The notes under the pieces were generated by a model. It had not been told where the DNA came from. It searched no databases and saw nothing but the letters and a program-made list of their open reading frames with translations. From positions 80,090 to 144,089 of the forward strand of contig NZ_CAJPUY010000020.1 in assembly GCF_905397275.1 (NCBI RefSeq): 64,000 nt of DNA, written 5' to 3'. Position 1 is the stretch's first letter; every line of letters begins with the position of its first letter. This stretch comes from Cupriavidus yeoncheonensis (GTDB lineage: Bacteria > Pseudomonadota > Gammaproteobacteria > Burkholderiales > Burkholderiaceae). Positions 34,970 through 44,552 of the stretch are shown piece by piece. Both the position numbers and the translations under genes were made by a program.

Positions 34970-35956
34970 ATGCAATACCAGATTTCCCGTCGCGCGTTAC
35001 TTGCCCTGGGTGCGGGCATTCTTCTGCCCCAATCGCTCTTTGCCCAGCCGAGCGGTTCGCGTCCTATTCGCCTGCTCGTGGGATTCAGCGCTGGCAGCGG
35101 CGCGGACAACGTCGCCAGGCTTTACGCGTCACACCTTATGGAGCTGCTTGGCGCGCCGGTGATCGTCGATAACAAGCCCGGCGCCTCGCAACTGCTGGCC
35201 ATTCGCCCTATGCTTGCTGCACAGCCGGACGGCTTGACCCTGACCTTGGCGGGGGGGAGTGCCCTGAGTCAGGGGCCGGGGGTCCGTAAAGACCTGCCCT
35301 ACGATCCTCTGAAGGACTTCAGCTTGATCGGAATGATAGCGACAGCTCCTGGCGTATTCTTTGTTCATCCGTCAATCCCGGTCTCGTCGCTGCAAGACCT
35401 GATTGCGTATGCAAAAGAGAATCCGGGGAAGCTGAACTACGGATCCGCCGGCGTCGGTTCGGCAAATCACCTGCAAATGGAGTATATAAAGAAGGTCGCT
35501 GGCATCGATCTTACTCATATTCCATATAAGTCTGACCAGGACGTTGCGCGGGAGGTGGTTGCCGGCAGTGTGCACGTCGGGCTTACCCTTGCGCAGTTTG
35601 CGATTCCTTTCACTGCGTCGGGAAGGCTGAAGGCGATCGCAGTAACCGGCTCTCAACGACTATCGGCATTACCCAGCGTCCCCTCCTTCGCAGAGTCGGG
35701 AATTGAGAAACTGAAGGGCATTGATTTTACCTTCTACGGCTTGATCGGGCCTGCCGGCATGGATCCGAACCTCATCACGAAGCTGAACCAGACAGTCAAC
35801 CGGATCGGCGTCAACTCCGCTGTCTCCAGTCAGGTAAGGAAGCTGTACTGCAATCCGGTCCAAGGGTCACCTGCTGATTTCAGACACTATCTTGAGACAG
35901 AGGTCGGAAAATGGCGCGAGCTTGGCAAGACCGTAAAGATTGAGTCGAGCGCCTGA
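34970..35956 (+). CDS. Bug/TctC-family solute-binding protein with a Tat-like signal
   Basis: A 328-residue periplasmic receptor. The N-terminus QISRRALLALGAGILLP has twin arginines followed by a hydrophobic stretch and AQPS, suggesting Tat export, which occurs in some Bug proteins. The family features are RPIRLLVGFSAGSGADNVAR, DNKPGASQLLAI and YGSAGVGSANHLQMEYIKK. AGGAG precedes the ATG. Its close paralogue at 23139 has a Sec signal. No membrane transporter partner is adjacent. Confidence 0.92.
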   Translation: MQYQISRRALLALGAGILLPQSLFAQPSGSRPIRLLVGFSAGSGADNVARLYASHLMELLGAPVIVDNKPGASQLLAIRPMLAAQPDGLTLTLAGGSALSQGPGVRKDLPYDPLKDFSLIGMIATAPGVFFVHPSIPVSSLQDLIAYAKENPGKLNYGSAGVGSANHLQMEYIKKVAGIDLTHIPYKSDQDVAREVVAGSVHVGLTLAQFAIPFTASGRLKAIAVTGSQRLSALPSVPSFAESGIEKLKGIDFTFYGLIGPAGMDPNLITKLNQTVNRIGVNSAVSSQVRKLYCNPVQGSPADFRHYLETEVGKWRELGKTVKIESSA

Positions 35957-36552
35957 TTCTGGTCGCAGTCTGGCTGTCCCCTAGGCAGCGTCCCGGCGCG
36001 CGTATGACGAATAAGTAGTGCGTCGGGTCGTCAACTCAAGTCTGTGATTGGCGATGTCTGCCCTCTCTTACGAGGCGTATCCTGGTTCGGTCGCCTGGAG
36101 CATTTTTTGTCTCGGCGACCCGTTGCACACGCGATCTCTATGAGATGCCGTCCGCGGGCACGGCCCGGGCCGCGGGGCCGGAGCGGGGGGTGCCGCCACT
36201 TACCACCGGCATGAACGGCGGTGTGGCGAATGTCGCTGTATCGACTTCCCGCACGCCGCCGGGCAACCGCTGCAACGCTTCCTCCCGTTTTGACGGTTCT
36301 TCTCGCTAGTCAAGTCCTTCAGAGTTGCCGTGCGCGGTGCTCAAGACCGTCGGTTAGTCCTGGCTTACGAAAGAGTCGAGAAAAAGAAAATGGACCGTCC
36401 GAGCCTGGCGATATAACGTCCTATCAGCTTGACGACGTCCGTGCCGGGATTTTTGCGCAGCTTCGGCTGGGTGCAAGGAAACGGGGCCAGGCCTGGATAG
36501 GCGTCTGCAGCCTCAGTAGGGCACTTCCGTGCCGCATACAGGAGACTCCAAA
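35957..36552. other. 596-bp gap without a recognised gene
   Basis: No frame here shows domain features. The stretch around 36150-36200 is extremely GC-rich with GGCAC...GGTGCC ends that could fold. It otherwise looks like intergenic sequence before the next Bug gene. Confidence 0.5.
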
Positions 36553-37530
36553 TTGAAATGCATGAAAGCGCTATTTGCAGCGACGATCGCGTTCGTCGTC
36601 TCACTATCGTGTCCGGCTCTTGCGCAGAAATTTCCAGATAAGCCTGTCAAAGTCATATTGCCATATCCCGTGGGAACGGGCCCCGACATGGTGATGAGAC
36701 GCGTAGGCGAAAAGCTGTCCCGGTGGTGGGGCCAACCGGTAATTGTGGAGAACCGGCCGGGTGGAAATGGCTGGATCGCAGTGACCGCCGCCAAGCGCTC
36801 GGCTCCGGACGGCTACACCTTGCTACAAGCCGACACCTTGCTGTTCGGACTGCAACCGCATCTGTATCGACGCCTGCCGTTCGACCCCGTCAAGGATTTT
36901 GATCCGGTAGCGCCGATGTATCGTACGCCGTTCTTCGTTGTGGTGAATAGCAACTCAGGTTGGAAAAGCATCGCGGACCTGGTTGCGGCAGCCAAAGCAA
37001 AGGGGGGCGCCCTGACCTATGGCTCTTCTGGCATCGGCAGCCAAGCTCACCTGGGAGCCGAGATGCTGGAGCAATCCGCGGGCGTGAAAATGACGCATGT
37101 TCCCTATAAAGATACGCCGCTGATGTACACGGCGATCGCAAACGGGGAACTCGGGTGGGCATTCGGAACGGCCCTTTCGGCCGGTCCGCTGCTCCAGGCG
37201 CACAAGGTAAAGCTCCTGGCACTTGCCGCGCCGAAGCGGCATCCCAGCTTCCCGGATGTACCCACTATCGCGGAGTCAGGCGGGCCTCGGGACGTGGAAA
37301 TGAAGACGTGGATTGCTCTGTTCGCTCCGCATGGCACGCCGAAGTCCATCGTTGAAAAGATCAATGAGGACGTAGCCCGCGCGATGGCAGAACCGGACGT
37401 GCGTGAATACCTTGCCCCGGTGGCATTCTCGGCTTGGTCCGCGCCGCCGGCTGAACTGGCCAAAACGGTCGAAGAAGATCTGAAGCAGTATGGTGAAGTG
37501 GCCAAGCGGGTGAAAATTTCGCTTGATTAG
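36553..37530 (+). CDS. Bug/TctC-family periplasmic solute-binding protein (TTG start)
   Basis: A 325-residue receptor with a Sec signal, KALFAATIAFVVSLSCPALAQ. The mature start FPDKPVKVILPYPVGTGPDMVMR, VENRPGGNGWIAV and YGSSGIGSQAHLGAEMLEQ are family features. AGGAG at 36540-36544 is eight bases before TTG 36553; the ATG at 36562 would be 17 bases away, so TTG is favoured. It is followed by a LysR gene 202 bp downstream, a common regulator/receptor pairing in Burkholderiales. Confidence 0.9.
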   Translation: MKCMKALFAATIAFVVSLSCPALAQKFPDKPVKVILPYPVGTGPDMVMRRVGEKLSRWWGQPVIVENRPGGNGWIAVTAAKRSAPDGYTLLQADTLLFGLQPHLYRRLPFDPVKDFDPVAPMYRTPFFVVVNSNSGWKSIADLVAAAKAKGGALTYGSSGIGSQAHLGAEMLEQSAGVKMTHVPYKDTPLMYTAIANGELGWAFGTALSAGPLLQAHKVKLLALAAPKRHPSFPDVPTIAESGGPRDVEMKTWIALFAPHGTPKSIVEKINEDVARAMAEPDVREYLAPVAFSAWSAPPAELAKTVEEDLKQYGEVAKRVKISLD

Positions 37531-37732
37531 CAGGCATTGAACATAAGGAGGGTTTGCAGCCAGACCGGCGGATGCCCTCTGGCTGCCTTGGGCGGCGTCG
37601 GGCATGGCGCGCCGATGAGCGATGAGGGGGATCACTGCCGGGATTCGGGAGCGCAGGGTGTCCAGTCTCTGCGCTGAGTATAATTTGGGTGCCACCTAAT
37701 CTAACGATGGCTGGAAAGCCGATCGGAAACCA

Positions 37733-38674
37733 ATGGAACTTCGGCACCTACGGTATTTTTTAGCCGCGGCGGAAGAAGAGCACTTTGGCCGTGCGTCAGA
37801 ACGCTTGCATGTCACCAGACCGGCCGTCTCGCAAATCATCTCGGATCTCGAAAGTGAGATCGGCACCGCCCTCTTCGAAAGGTATGCCCAGCGCGTCAGA
37901 TTAACTGCAGCGGGGCGGAATTTTCTTCAGAAAGTGACCGCGGTGATGAATGACCTTAACGAGGCGGTGGTGACAACCAAGCGCGTCGGCGATGGCAAGA
38001 GCGGAACGCTGAATATTGGCTATGGGTCATTGACGCTTATTCATTCTATTTTTCGCGTTGCGATTAAGCGATTTCGCGATAGCTATCCGGATGTCGCACT
38101 CTCGCTCGTCGAGCTGCCGACGGCAGATCAGCCGAAGGCGCTCGCGGAAGGGAAGATCCATGCGGGCTTCATGCACCTCGGTCCGAATACACAGGTTCTG
38201 CGCAGGAAGAGTACCAACCGCGTCCTGGGTGGCCAGGATCGGACCGTGTTGGATTGGATCTGCATCCAGAAGGGGAAGCTGGGCGCCGTGGTGCCCAATG
38301 ATCATCGGCTCGCAAACAGGAAATCAGTTCGTCTTGCTGAACTGAGTGGCGAGCGTTTTGTGGTAGTGCCGCGAGGGATCAGCAGCCCGTTGCATCCGCC
38401 AATTTCGTCCCTCTTTCAAGAGGCTGGCTTCGAGCCTCAGATCGTACAGGAGGTCAGCACTTCGGTTTCGCAGCTCAATCTGATTTCTGTCGGCATGGGT
38501 ATCGGACTGTCCGTTGTCGGCAAGAATTTCAGTTATCCGCCCGATTTGACGACGTTGCCACTGAGTGACGTGAGCTATGCGACGACCTTTGTGCTCGGAT
38601 GGATCAAGGGTGAACGAAATCCAGCGCTGGACCATATGATTGAAATAGTCGAAGGCCTTTCGAAACAGCCCTAG
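37733..38674 (+). CDS. LysR-family transcriptional regulator
   Basis: A 313-residue regulator. The DNA-binding domain is MELRHLRYFLAAAEEEHFGR with RLHVTRPAVSQIISDLE. The effector domain carries GKSGTLNIGYGSLTLIHSIF and a C-terminal SVGMGIGLSVVGKNF. It resembles the CbnR/BenM size class, which act in catabolic clusters with aromatic or carboxylate inducers. Target genes are not certain; the Bug gene upstream and the divergent-looking porin region downstream are candidates. CGGAAACCA precedes the ATG. Confidence 0.92.
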   Translation: MELRHLRYFLAAAEEEHFGRASERLHVTRPAVSQIISDLESEIGTALFERYAQRVRLTAAGRNFLQKVTAVMNDLNEAVVTTKRVGDGKSGTLNIGYGSLTLIHSIFRVAIKRFRDSYPDVALSLVELPTADQPKALAEGKIHAGFMHLGPNTQVLRRKSTNRVLGGQDRTVLDWICIQKGKLGAVVPNDHRLANRKSVRLAELSGERFVVVPRGISSPLHPPISSLFQEAGFEPQIVQEVSTSVSQLNLISVGMGIGLSVVGKNFSYPPDLTTLPLSDVSYATTFVLGWIKGERNPALDHMIEIVEGLSKQP

Positions 38675-39156
38675 AACGCGAGCGCGCCCTTTGTGCCGAT
38701 CGGTGCTTAAGACGGAGATTTCTGAGGAGGGACTAGCGATGTCACCGGTTGCGGGAACAGGGAATGCATGTCTGAGATGTGGGGCTGTGGCATCACGGCT
38801 CGACATCGATCCCCGAGGTCGTCCACTGGAGGGGTAGTCGATGGAGCGTGAGAGGCATCGGGGCCCGGAAGGGTGACCTGCCAGTGGGGATCACCCTGCA
38901 TCCGCCGAACCAACTCGAGGCAATAGCGTAGGTAAGCCATTCAGCGATCCCGAGTTCTAGCCGAATGCGGAGCGCGCTTGGCTGTGCGGTGCATGGCCGA
39001 TCGTGCGCTGCACACTGATTGAGCATTCCGCATGACGTTGTTCGACATATTGTGATCGCTCCTATAAAGAATGCATTCCCAGGCGTAACATTCGCACGAA
39101 CTTGTCGTTGGGATCGAGCCATCATCGGATGGCTCTGGCTTCAGCGACGATGCACG
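38675..39156. other. 482-bp gap between convergent LysR and porin genes
   Basis: No supported gene is seen. It contains the perfect hairpin at 39116-39135 near the porin end. Short frames lack domain features. Confidence 0.5.
39116..39135 (-). terminator. Hairpin after the leftward porin gene
   Basis: GAGCCATC and GATGGCTC form a perfect 8-bp stem with an ATCG loop, 21 bp past the porin stop. It lacks a T run on the minus strand, so it may act with Rho or as a 3' stabiliser. Confidence 0.4.
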
Positions 39157-40245
39157 TCAGAAAATGTGCCGGATATTCATGGTAACGCCCAACTGGTTCT
39201 GGCCAGGATTGATGGTGTTGTTGAGACCATTTAGTCCGTAGTTGGAATTGTTCTTGTTCTTGACATAACCGACGGTCAAGTAGAGGTCTGTGCGTTTGGA
39301 AAGGCTATAGTCCGCAGATCCGACCAGTATCCACGGATCCGCCCCAGACCTGCGGTCATTAAGGTAGTATCCGGCTGCCGTAAGGGCCAGGGCGGGCATG
39401 ATTTGCTGACGATAGCCAACCCAATAGTAATCGGTTCTTCGAGTCGGGGCGCCCGCCGCGACACCGATGTCGCCGTTCAGCCAGCGATAACCGGCAAAGA
39501 CTTTCGAATTCCCGAAGCTGTAGTTGCCGGCAACTGCCAGGCGTTGATCGCGTTGCCCCGAGTTCTGGCCAGCAATGCCGCGCGTACCTTGTTGCTGGTC
39601 ATAGATAACCGTGGCGCCGAAATTATCTGCTGCATATTGCACACCGCCCGCGTATGCGCGATCACTCTTGAGGTCTCCCGGCGTTTCTGTGCCAAACGAT
39701 GTAGTACCATTAGCGGTAATGCTCGTGCCCCTTGCGAAGCTGTACAGCGCTATCGCCGTCCATGGTCCGAATTTGCCCGTATACTTGGCGCTATTGTCGT
39801 AGCGCCCTACGAAGTTTGGTTCAAACGTGATAGCCGAGTACCGGCCGGCAAGCGCCAATGGGTCGTAATTACCCAGGACATCGAGGAACGCGTTAGGCTG
39901 TCGCCCCAATGTTACGCGGCCCCATTGGTTCTCGAGTCCAACAAACGCCTGACGCCCGAACAGTCGTCCTCCTTGGTTGATGACACCAGTGTCGATGTCG
40001 TAGCCATTCTCCAGTACAAAGACGGCCTTCGTGCCGCTGCCGAGATCTTCGACACCGCGCAGACCCCAACGGGAGGCCGCAACGTTACCTGTCGTCATGC
40101 GTACCAGCTTGTTGCCGGCTGCATTGGCGTTGGAGAGGTATTCCACTCCAACATCGGCAATGCCATAAAGCGTAACCGAGGGCTGCGCCGCTGCTAGCTG
40201 TGCCGATGTAACTAACATTGCGCCGATATATAGTCGCTTGGTCAT
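39157..40245 (-). CDS. Gram-negative trimeric porin
   Basis: A 362-residue outer-membrane porin of the same family as the one at 25258. The signal peptide is MTKRLYIGAMLVTSAQLAAA, and the mature protein begins PSVTLYGIADVGVEYLSN. It contains RWGLRGVEDLGSGTKA and GLENQWGRVTLGRQ, and ends MNIRHIF with a C-terminal Phe. The ATG at 40245 has GGAAG five bases upstream; a start four codons earlier is less likely. Upstream is a strongly AT-rich promoter region. The gene points away from the Bug gene's promoter but on the same strand. Confidence 0.93.
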   Translation of the reverse strand: MTKRLYIGAMLVTSAQLAAAQPSVTLYGIADVGVEYLSNANAAGNKLVRMTTGNVAASRWGLRGVEDLGSGTKAVFVLENGYDIDTGVINQGGRLFGRQAFVGLENQWGRVTLGRQPNAFLDVLGNYDPLALAGRYSAITFEPNFVGRYDNSAKYTGKFGPWTAIALYSFARGTSITANGTTSFGTETPGDLKSDRAYAGGVQYAADNFGATVIYDQQQGTRGIAGQNSGQRDQRLAVAGNYSFGNSKVFAGYRWLNGDIGVAAGAPTRRTDYYWVGYRQQIMPALALTAAGYYLNDRRSGADPWILVGSADYSLSKRTDLYLTVGYVKNKNNSNYGLNGLNNTINPGQNQLGVTMNIRHIF

Positions 40246-40594
40246 GATTTCTTCCATCTTATTATCTAAATTTATACTAAAAAGAGATTTTTAATTTACG
40301 CAGAGCCTGTGTACTGACGCAGAAATTCAAAGAACCTTTTCGGCGCCAAGAAGCTACTCGGTTGCTTTTGCGCAAAGCGCCGCCCTGACCGCCAATTGGC
40401 GAGTTGGTTATGTCCATAAAAAATAGAGAAAAGCTTTTTGGTGGCGAAGAATGGCGGTCGGGGCGAGAAGTCATGCTATGCACGCCTGTGCAGTCCGAGC
40501 TACGCGCCAGACGATCGGAGCCTTCGAAAAGGTGGTGGCCTAAGTTATGACGACCAAAACACTCGTCCCCTTCAAAGTTTCCGGGGGGCCACGT
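40246..40594. promoter_or_regulatory. AT-rich promoter region of the leftward porin
   Basis: The 349-bp gap between the Bug and porin genes has no supported gene. Its first 60 bp are AT-rich; on the minus strand they include TAGTATAAATTTAGATAATAAG with candidate -10 elements close to the porin start. Confidence 0.4.
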
Positions 40595-41572
40595 CTAATT
40601 GGAGGTGATCCCGGCCGCCTTTACGACGGGCCGCCATTTGTTGATCTCCGCTTGGAGATCCTTCCTGACTGCAGCCGGATTGTTGGCGTCGGCTTCCACG
40701 CCGATCGCTTGCAGACGGCCCTTCAAACTCTCGTCACTGAGGGTAGCGTTCAACGTCTCGGTCAACTTGCGAATGACCGGTGCAGGCGTTCCTTTGGGCG
40801 CGGCAAGGAAATACCACGTGTCGGCCTCCACTCCAGGAAAGCCCGCTTCAGCCGTTGTGGGTACTGTGGGTACTAGGCTCGACCGCCGTTTCGACGCGAC
40901 AGCCAGGGCTTTCAGGGACCCGTCGCGCACCCGCGGTGCACATACAAAGGCGGAGCAAAGCTGGAAGGTGGTCTGGCCTCCCAGCAGATCGTTCAGGCCG
41001 GCGCTCTCGCCCTTGTAAGGAATATGAAGCGCATGGGTTTTGGTAAGTTGCTTCAGCAGTTCCCCACCAAGGTGCGAGGGCGATCCAACACCTGGGGACC
41101 CGAACTGGACCGCATCAGGATTGGACCGCATCAAGTTCACCAGGTCTCGCAGGTCATTCAATTTCGATTTCGGATTGCTCACGATGAGCAAGTCGATCCT
41201 TCCTAGCTTTCCGATAAAGTCGAAGTCGTTAATCAGGTCGAAGGGAAGGTTGGCGTTCGGGATAACCGAGTTGCCGGCAAGGGTGGCCGTACCGACCAGC
41301 AAGGTGTAGCCGTCCGGCGAGCTCTTGGCCACGACGTTAGCGCCAACCGCTGCACTGGCGCCCCCCCGATTTTCTGGGACGATGGGTTGCCCCAGCCGCG
41401 GGGCCAGATACTGAGCCACGATGCGTGCGGCGACATCTGTGCCGCCTCCGGCCGTGAACGGAATGACGAGTCGGATAGGTTGTTTTGGGTACGACTCGGC
41501 GGCGCTGCTCGGCGCCGGTGCCAACGAGCCAAACAGCGCGGCGGCTAGCATGGCCCGGCTCAATGCTTTCAT
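40595..41572 (-). CDS. Bug/TctC-family periplasmic solute-binding protein
   Basis: A receptor of 325 residues if the start is the ATG at 41572, which gives a normal Sec signal (MKALSRAMLAAALFGSLAPA, cleavage near SSAAES). An ATG at 41650 has a better ribosome-binding site (CGGAG nine bases before) but would add 26 polar residues before the signal. The mature protein has YPKQPIRLVIPFTAGGGTDVAAR, PENRGGASAAVGANVV and FGSPGVGSPSHLGGELLKQ. It is divergent from the MFS operon and shares a 446-bp gap that contains two strong palindromes. Confidence 0.9.
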   Translation of the reverse strand: MKALSRAMLAAALFGSLAPAPSSAAESYPKQPIRLVIPFTAGGGTDVAARIVAQYLAPRLGQPIVPENRGGASAAVGANVVAKSSPDGYTLLVGTATLAGNSVIPNANLPFDLINDFDFIGKLGRIDLLIVSNPKSKLNDLRDLVNLMRSNPDAVQFGSPGVGSPSHLGGELLKQLTKTHALHIPYKGESAGLNDLLGGQTTFQLCSAFVCAPRVRDGSLKALAVASKRRSSLVPTVPTTAEAGFPGVEADTWYFLAAPKGTPAPVIRKLTETLNATLSDESLKGRLQAIGVEADANNPAAVRKDLQAEINKWRPVVKAAGITSN

Positions 41573-41743
41573 CGAAGTAGCTGCAAAAAAGTGAACGCCA
41601 GTCCGCAACTGGCTTCCGACGCATTGCGCGTGGAAGTCGTACCTGCCCATATCTGTTGTCTCCGGTGAGTGTGGCTTCGCCATCTATCTGCCGAGACATT
41701 AGCGCGGGGAGTCGGATACGTATATTTGTATTTTCTCGACCTT

Positions 41744-41765
41744 AGCGTAAGTTGCAGCTTACGCT
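41744..41765. promoter_or_regulatory. Perfect inverted repeat AGCGTAAG-N6-CTTACGCT
   Basis: Two 8-bp arms with a 6-bp spacer lie in the divergent gap between the Bug gene (leftward) and the MFS operon (rightward). Length and symmetry suit a dimeric regulator. It is separate from the LysR-type site at 41821. Confidence 0.5.
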
Positions 41766-41820
41766 CGCTGCCGGCGTGCGCCAGGTTGAACCCTCGTAAG
41801 AAGGCCGCTAGAACTGGGGG

Positions 41821-41840
41821 TATAACCTGGTGTTATTGCC
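41821..41840. promoter_or_regulatory. LysR-type operator shared with the 56.2-kb promoter
   Basis: TATAACCT-GGT-GTTATTGCC includes the palindrome ATAAC-N5-GTTAT with T-N11-A spacing, the LysR-box pattern. The same sequence with only the three central bases changed lies at 56183-56202 in the bicupin/aldolase divergent gap. Both gaps drive the converging operons that meet near the LysR gene at 48633, so that protein is the best candidate. Confidence 0.65.
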
Positions 41841-42018
41841 ACGGGCCGCACAACCTCACGGTTGCTTGACCAGACGGCGATGCGGCGCCGATCATCGGCT
41901 TACCAAATGCCATGCGCAATGCGACCCCCGCGCGCGACGCAAGGCTGCAGTGGACAATGGCGGCACCTCTTCGGTGTTGAGTCCACCCAAAATACTAGAA
42001 GCAGGAGACCCCCTAGCA

Positions 42019-43443
42019 ATGAAATCGATACAAGCGCGGACGCCTGTCCATGCCGGAGCCAGGCTCGACAGATTACCCATTGGCCCGTTCCATCGCAGAG
42101 TTCTCACGCTGCTGGGACTGGGCATGTTCTTCGACTCGTTTGACAACAATCTTTCCGCCTCAGTGTTGGCGGCAATGCTCGACGGCAAGTGGTCTACCCT
42201 TGAGGAAAACTCGCTTTTCCTGAGTTGGGGCTACTTTGGCTTGATGCTCGGCGTCTGGTTTGCCGGATGGCTGAGTGACCGCTACGGCCGCAAGATTGCA
42301 TATCAGTTCAATCTTGCAGTCTTCGGAATCATGGCGCTATTGGCGGCATGCGCCCCCTCCATGGAGTGGCTGATTCCCATTCGCTTTCTAATGGGGATCG
42401 GAATGGGCGCAGAGTACTTGATGGCCTATGGCCTACTTGCCGAGTTCTTTCCGCTGGCGTCGCGCGCACGTTGTCTCGGCATAGTAGCTATCGCCAGCGG
42501 AGTCGGCGTGTTCCTTACCGCGCTGGTGGCAATGGCTGTCATTCCGACCTTTGGCTGGCGCGCGATGTTCGTCATCGGCGGCGTAGGCACGCTTTGGGTA
42601 TGGTGGCTGCGGCGGCATCTCCCCGAGTCGCCCCGATGGCTCGAGCGAGTCGGCCGGAACGCGGAAGCGGAGGAGATTCTGCAGCAGATTGAAGGCGAAG
42701 CCGCCAAACTGGCACCACTGCCTCCGTACGCCACGGACGCGCCGAGGGCTACTCCCCGGAAAGTACCGGTCAGCATCCTGTTCTCGCGCAAGGTCATCGG
42801 CCGCACCCTCATTGCCATTCTGGTAAACGTGACCTGCTTGGTGGGCGCCTACATTATGAGCGGATGGATGCCCACGTTCTTCCTGCAACAAGGGATGAGT
42901 GTGACCAAGTCGCTGGCCTTCAATGCCGCCATGATGACCGGCTGGGTACTTGGCCCCTTGCTCAGCGTGTACGTGGCGGACCGATTCGGGCCACGGAAGG
43001 GGGTTATTACGTTCGGCTTGGTCTGTGCGGCACTCGGCGCGGTATACCCGTTTCTCAGTAGTCCTGTCGCGATTGCAGGATGCGGCACGCTGCTTGTTGC
43101 CGCGGTATCCCTGTGCCTCTACCTGGGGCTGGGTGGCACCCTGGAGTTGTTTCCCACTGAGTACCGCTTTCGCGGGGCAGGTCTGGCCCAGACCGTTGGA
43201 CGGGGATGCCTGATTGCCTCGCCGATGATCATCATGGGAATTTTCCGGACGTACGGTATCGGTGGCGTGATTGGCGCGGTATCTGGGCTGTACCTGTTCG
43301 CAGCGCTGCTACTGGCCGTCGCCGGCGTCGAAACGAGCAAGCGCTCGCTCGAGTCACTCGATCCTGACCAGCATGGAGACGACGACCGTCAACGCGGCTC
43401 GACGTCGGGACAAGCCGAGATTGCCGCTCAGGCGAATCACTGA
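42019..43443 (+). CDS. MFS transporter (aromatic-acid/sugar-porter type)
   Basis: A 474-residue inner-membrane transporter with about 12 transmembrane segments. The loop 2-3 signature is GWLSDRYGRKIAYQ, preceded by FFDSFDNNLSASVLAAML in TM1. PESPRWL follows TM6. Members of this type import organic acids or sugars with protons. The ATG at 42019 has AGGAG upstream; the long open frame before it has no membrane-protein character. It heads an operon with Zn-alcohol dehydrogenase, SDR, two aldehyde dehydrogenases and LysR, and may import their substrate. Confidence 0.92.
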   Translation: MKSIQARTPVHAGARLDRLPIGPFHRRVLTLLGLGMFFDSFDNNLSASVLAAMLDGKWSTLEENSLFLSWGYFGLMLGVWFAGWLSDRYGRKIAYQFNLAVFGIMALLAACAPSMEWLIPIRFLMGIGMGAEYLMAYGLLAEFFPLASRARCLGIVAIASGVGVFLTALVAMAVIPTFGWRAMFVIGGVGTLWVWWLRRHLPESPRWLERVGRNAEAEEILQQIEGEAAKLAPLPPYATDAPRATPRKVPVSILFSRKVIGRTLIAILVNVTCLVGAYIMSGWMPTFFLQQGMSVTKSLAFNAAMMTGWVLGPLLSVYVADRFGPRKGVITFGLVCAALGAVYPFLSSPVAIAGCGTLLVAAVSLCLYLGLGGTLELFPTEYRFRGAGLAQTVGRGCLIASPMIIMGIFRTYGIGGVIGAVSGLYLFAALLLAVAGVETSKRSLESLDPDQHGDDDRQRGSTSGQAEIAAQANH

Positions 43444-43490
43444 TGCAATTTCACGTCGCCCTGGATTGACGTGAACAAGGAGACTCAAGA

Positions 43491-44516
43491 ATGCGTGGTG
43501 TGACATTCCCTGGCGATCGTCGGGTTGAACTGGTAACGGTCCCCGACCCGACGCCCGGTCCGGGCGAAGTGGTCATTGAGATCAAGGCATCGGGCATGTG
43601 CGGCAGCGATCTGCACATGTATCGTCGTCCGGCCGCGAGCATTGCCCGGCCAGACGTCATTCGCGGGCACGAGCCCTGCGGCGTGGTGGTCGCCGCCGGT
43701 CCTGGCGTGACGGGTCCCAATGCCCGCATCGGGGCGCGCGTGATGGTGCACCACTATCACGGGTGTACCTGTTGCAACGAATGTCGGTCCGGCTGGCCGC
43801 AAATGTGCAAGTCCACGCCCATCACCGTGTACGGCGAGGACGAGCACGGGGCCCATGCGCCTTATATGAAGGTGCCGGCCGACACGCTCGTCCCGCTGAA
43901 CGATGAGCTGAGCTTTGCTGCTGGTGCGGCAATATCCTGCGGGACGGGAACGGCGTGGGGGGCGTTCGAACGGATGGGTATCTCCGGGCGCGACACCCTT
44001 GCCGTCTTTGGCCAAGGACCGGTAGGTCTTTCGGCGACGCTTCTTGCCAAGGCGCAGGGAGCGCGCGTCATCGCGCTGGACATCGACGACATCCGCTTGG
44101 CGACGGCGAAGACGTTTGGCGCGGATTTCGTGATCAATTCGCGTGACGTGGATGTGCCCTCCGCCATTCGCGAGCTGACCCAGGGAAGCGGAGCCACCAT
44201 GGCTCTCGAAACGGCAGGCGCCGCTGCTGCCGGGCGGGATGCGATCCAGTCGGTCGCGTCATGGGGAACGGTCGGCCTGGTCGGGATTGGCGCGGAAATC
44301 TCTCTTCAGCTCAGCGCGTTGCTGCGCAAGCAGCTCCGCATCCTGACCTCATGGACGATGTCCATTCAGGGTCAACGCGCGTGCGCCAACTTCGTTGTGG
44401 AACGCGGAATCAACCTCGACGCCCTGTTCACGGATCGATGGACGCTGGAGCAGGCAGACGAAGCGTACAAGGCATTCGACCTGCAGAGCGGTGGCAAGGG
44501 AGTCTTCCTCTCGTAA
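43491..44516 (+). CDS. Zinc-dependent alcohol dehydrogenase (MDR family)
   Basis: A 341-residue medium-chain dehydrogenase. The catalytic zinc site is Cys in GMCGSDLHMY and His-Glu in RGHEPCGVV. The structural zinc lobe is CTCCNEC...MCK. The Rossmann motif is LAVFGQGPVGLSATLLAKAQG, followed by the NAD-preferring ALDIDD segment. It oxidises a secondary or primary alcohol in the cytosol. AAGGAG stands eight bases before the ATG. It is 47 bp after the MFS gene and 36 bp before an SDR gene. Confidence 0.93.
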   Translation: MRGVTFPGDRRVELVTVPDPTPGPGEVVIEIKASGMCGSDLHMYRRPAASIARPDVIRGHEPCGVVVAAGPGVTGPNARIGARVMVHHYHGCTCCNECRSGWPQMCKSTPITVYGEDEHGAHAPYMKVPADTLVPLNDELSFAAGAAISCGTGTAWGAFERMGISGRDTLAVFGQGPVGLSATLLAKAQGARVIALDIDDIRLATAKTFGADFVINSRDVDVPSAIRELTQGSGATMALETAGAAAAGRDAIQSVASWGTVGLVGIGAEISLQLSALLRKQLRILTSWTMSIQGQRACANFVVERGINLDALFTDRWTLEQADEAYKAFDLQSGGKGVFLS

Positions 44517-44552
44517 CCGATGCGCAGTAACCAATACCATACTGAGGAAAAG

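Larger units (their letters stand above)
41573..42018. promoter_or_regulatory. Divergent promoter region between Bug and MFS genes
   Basis: This 446-bp gap holds the 8-bp inverted repeat at 41744-41765 and the LysR-type site at 41821-41840. The MFS reading frame is open upstream of its start here, but the translated sequence is not membrane-like. It probably drives both flanking transcripts. Confidence 0.55.

Noticed and set aside
36221..36556. A 111-codon frame in the gap before the Bug gene at 36553
   Set aside because: Composition is not protein-like and there is no ribosome-binding site or domain; treated as non-coding.
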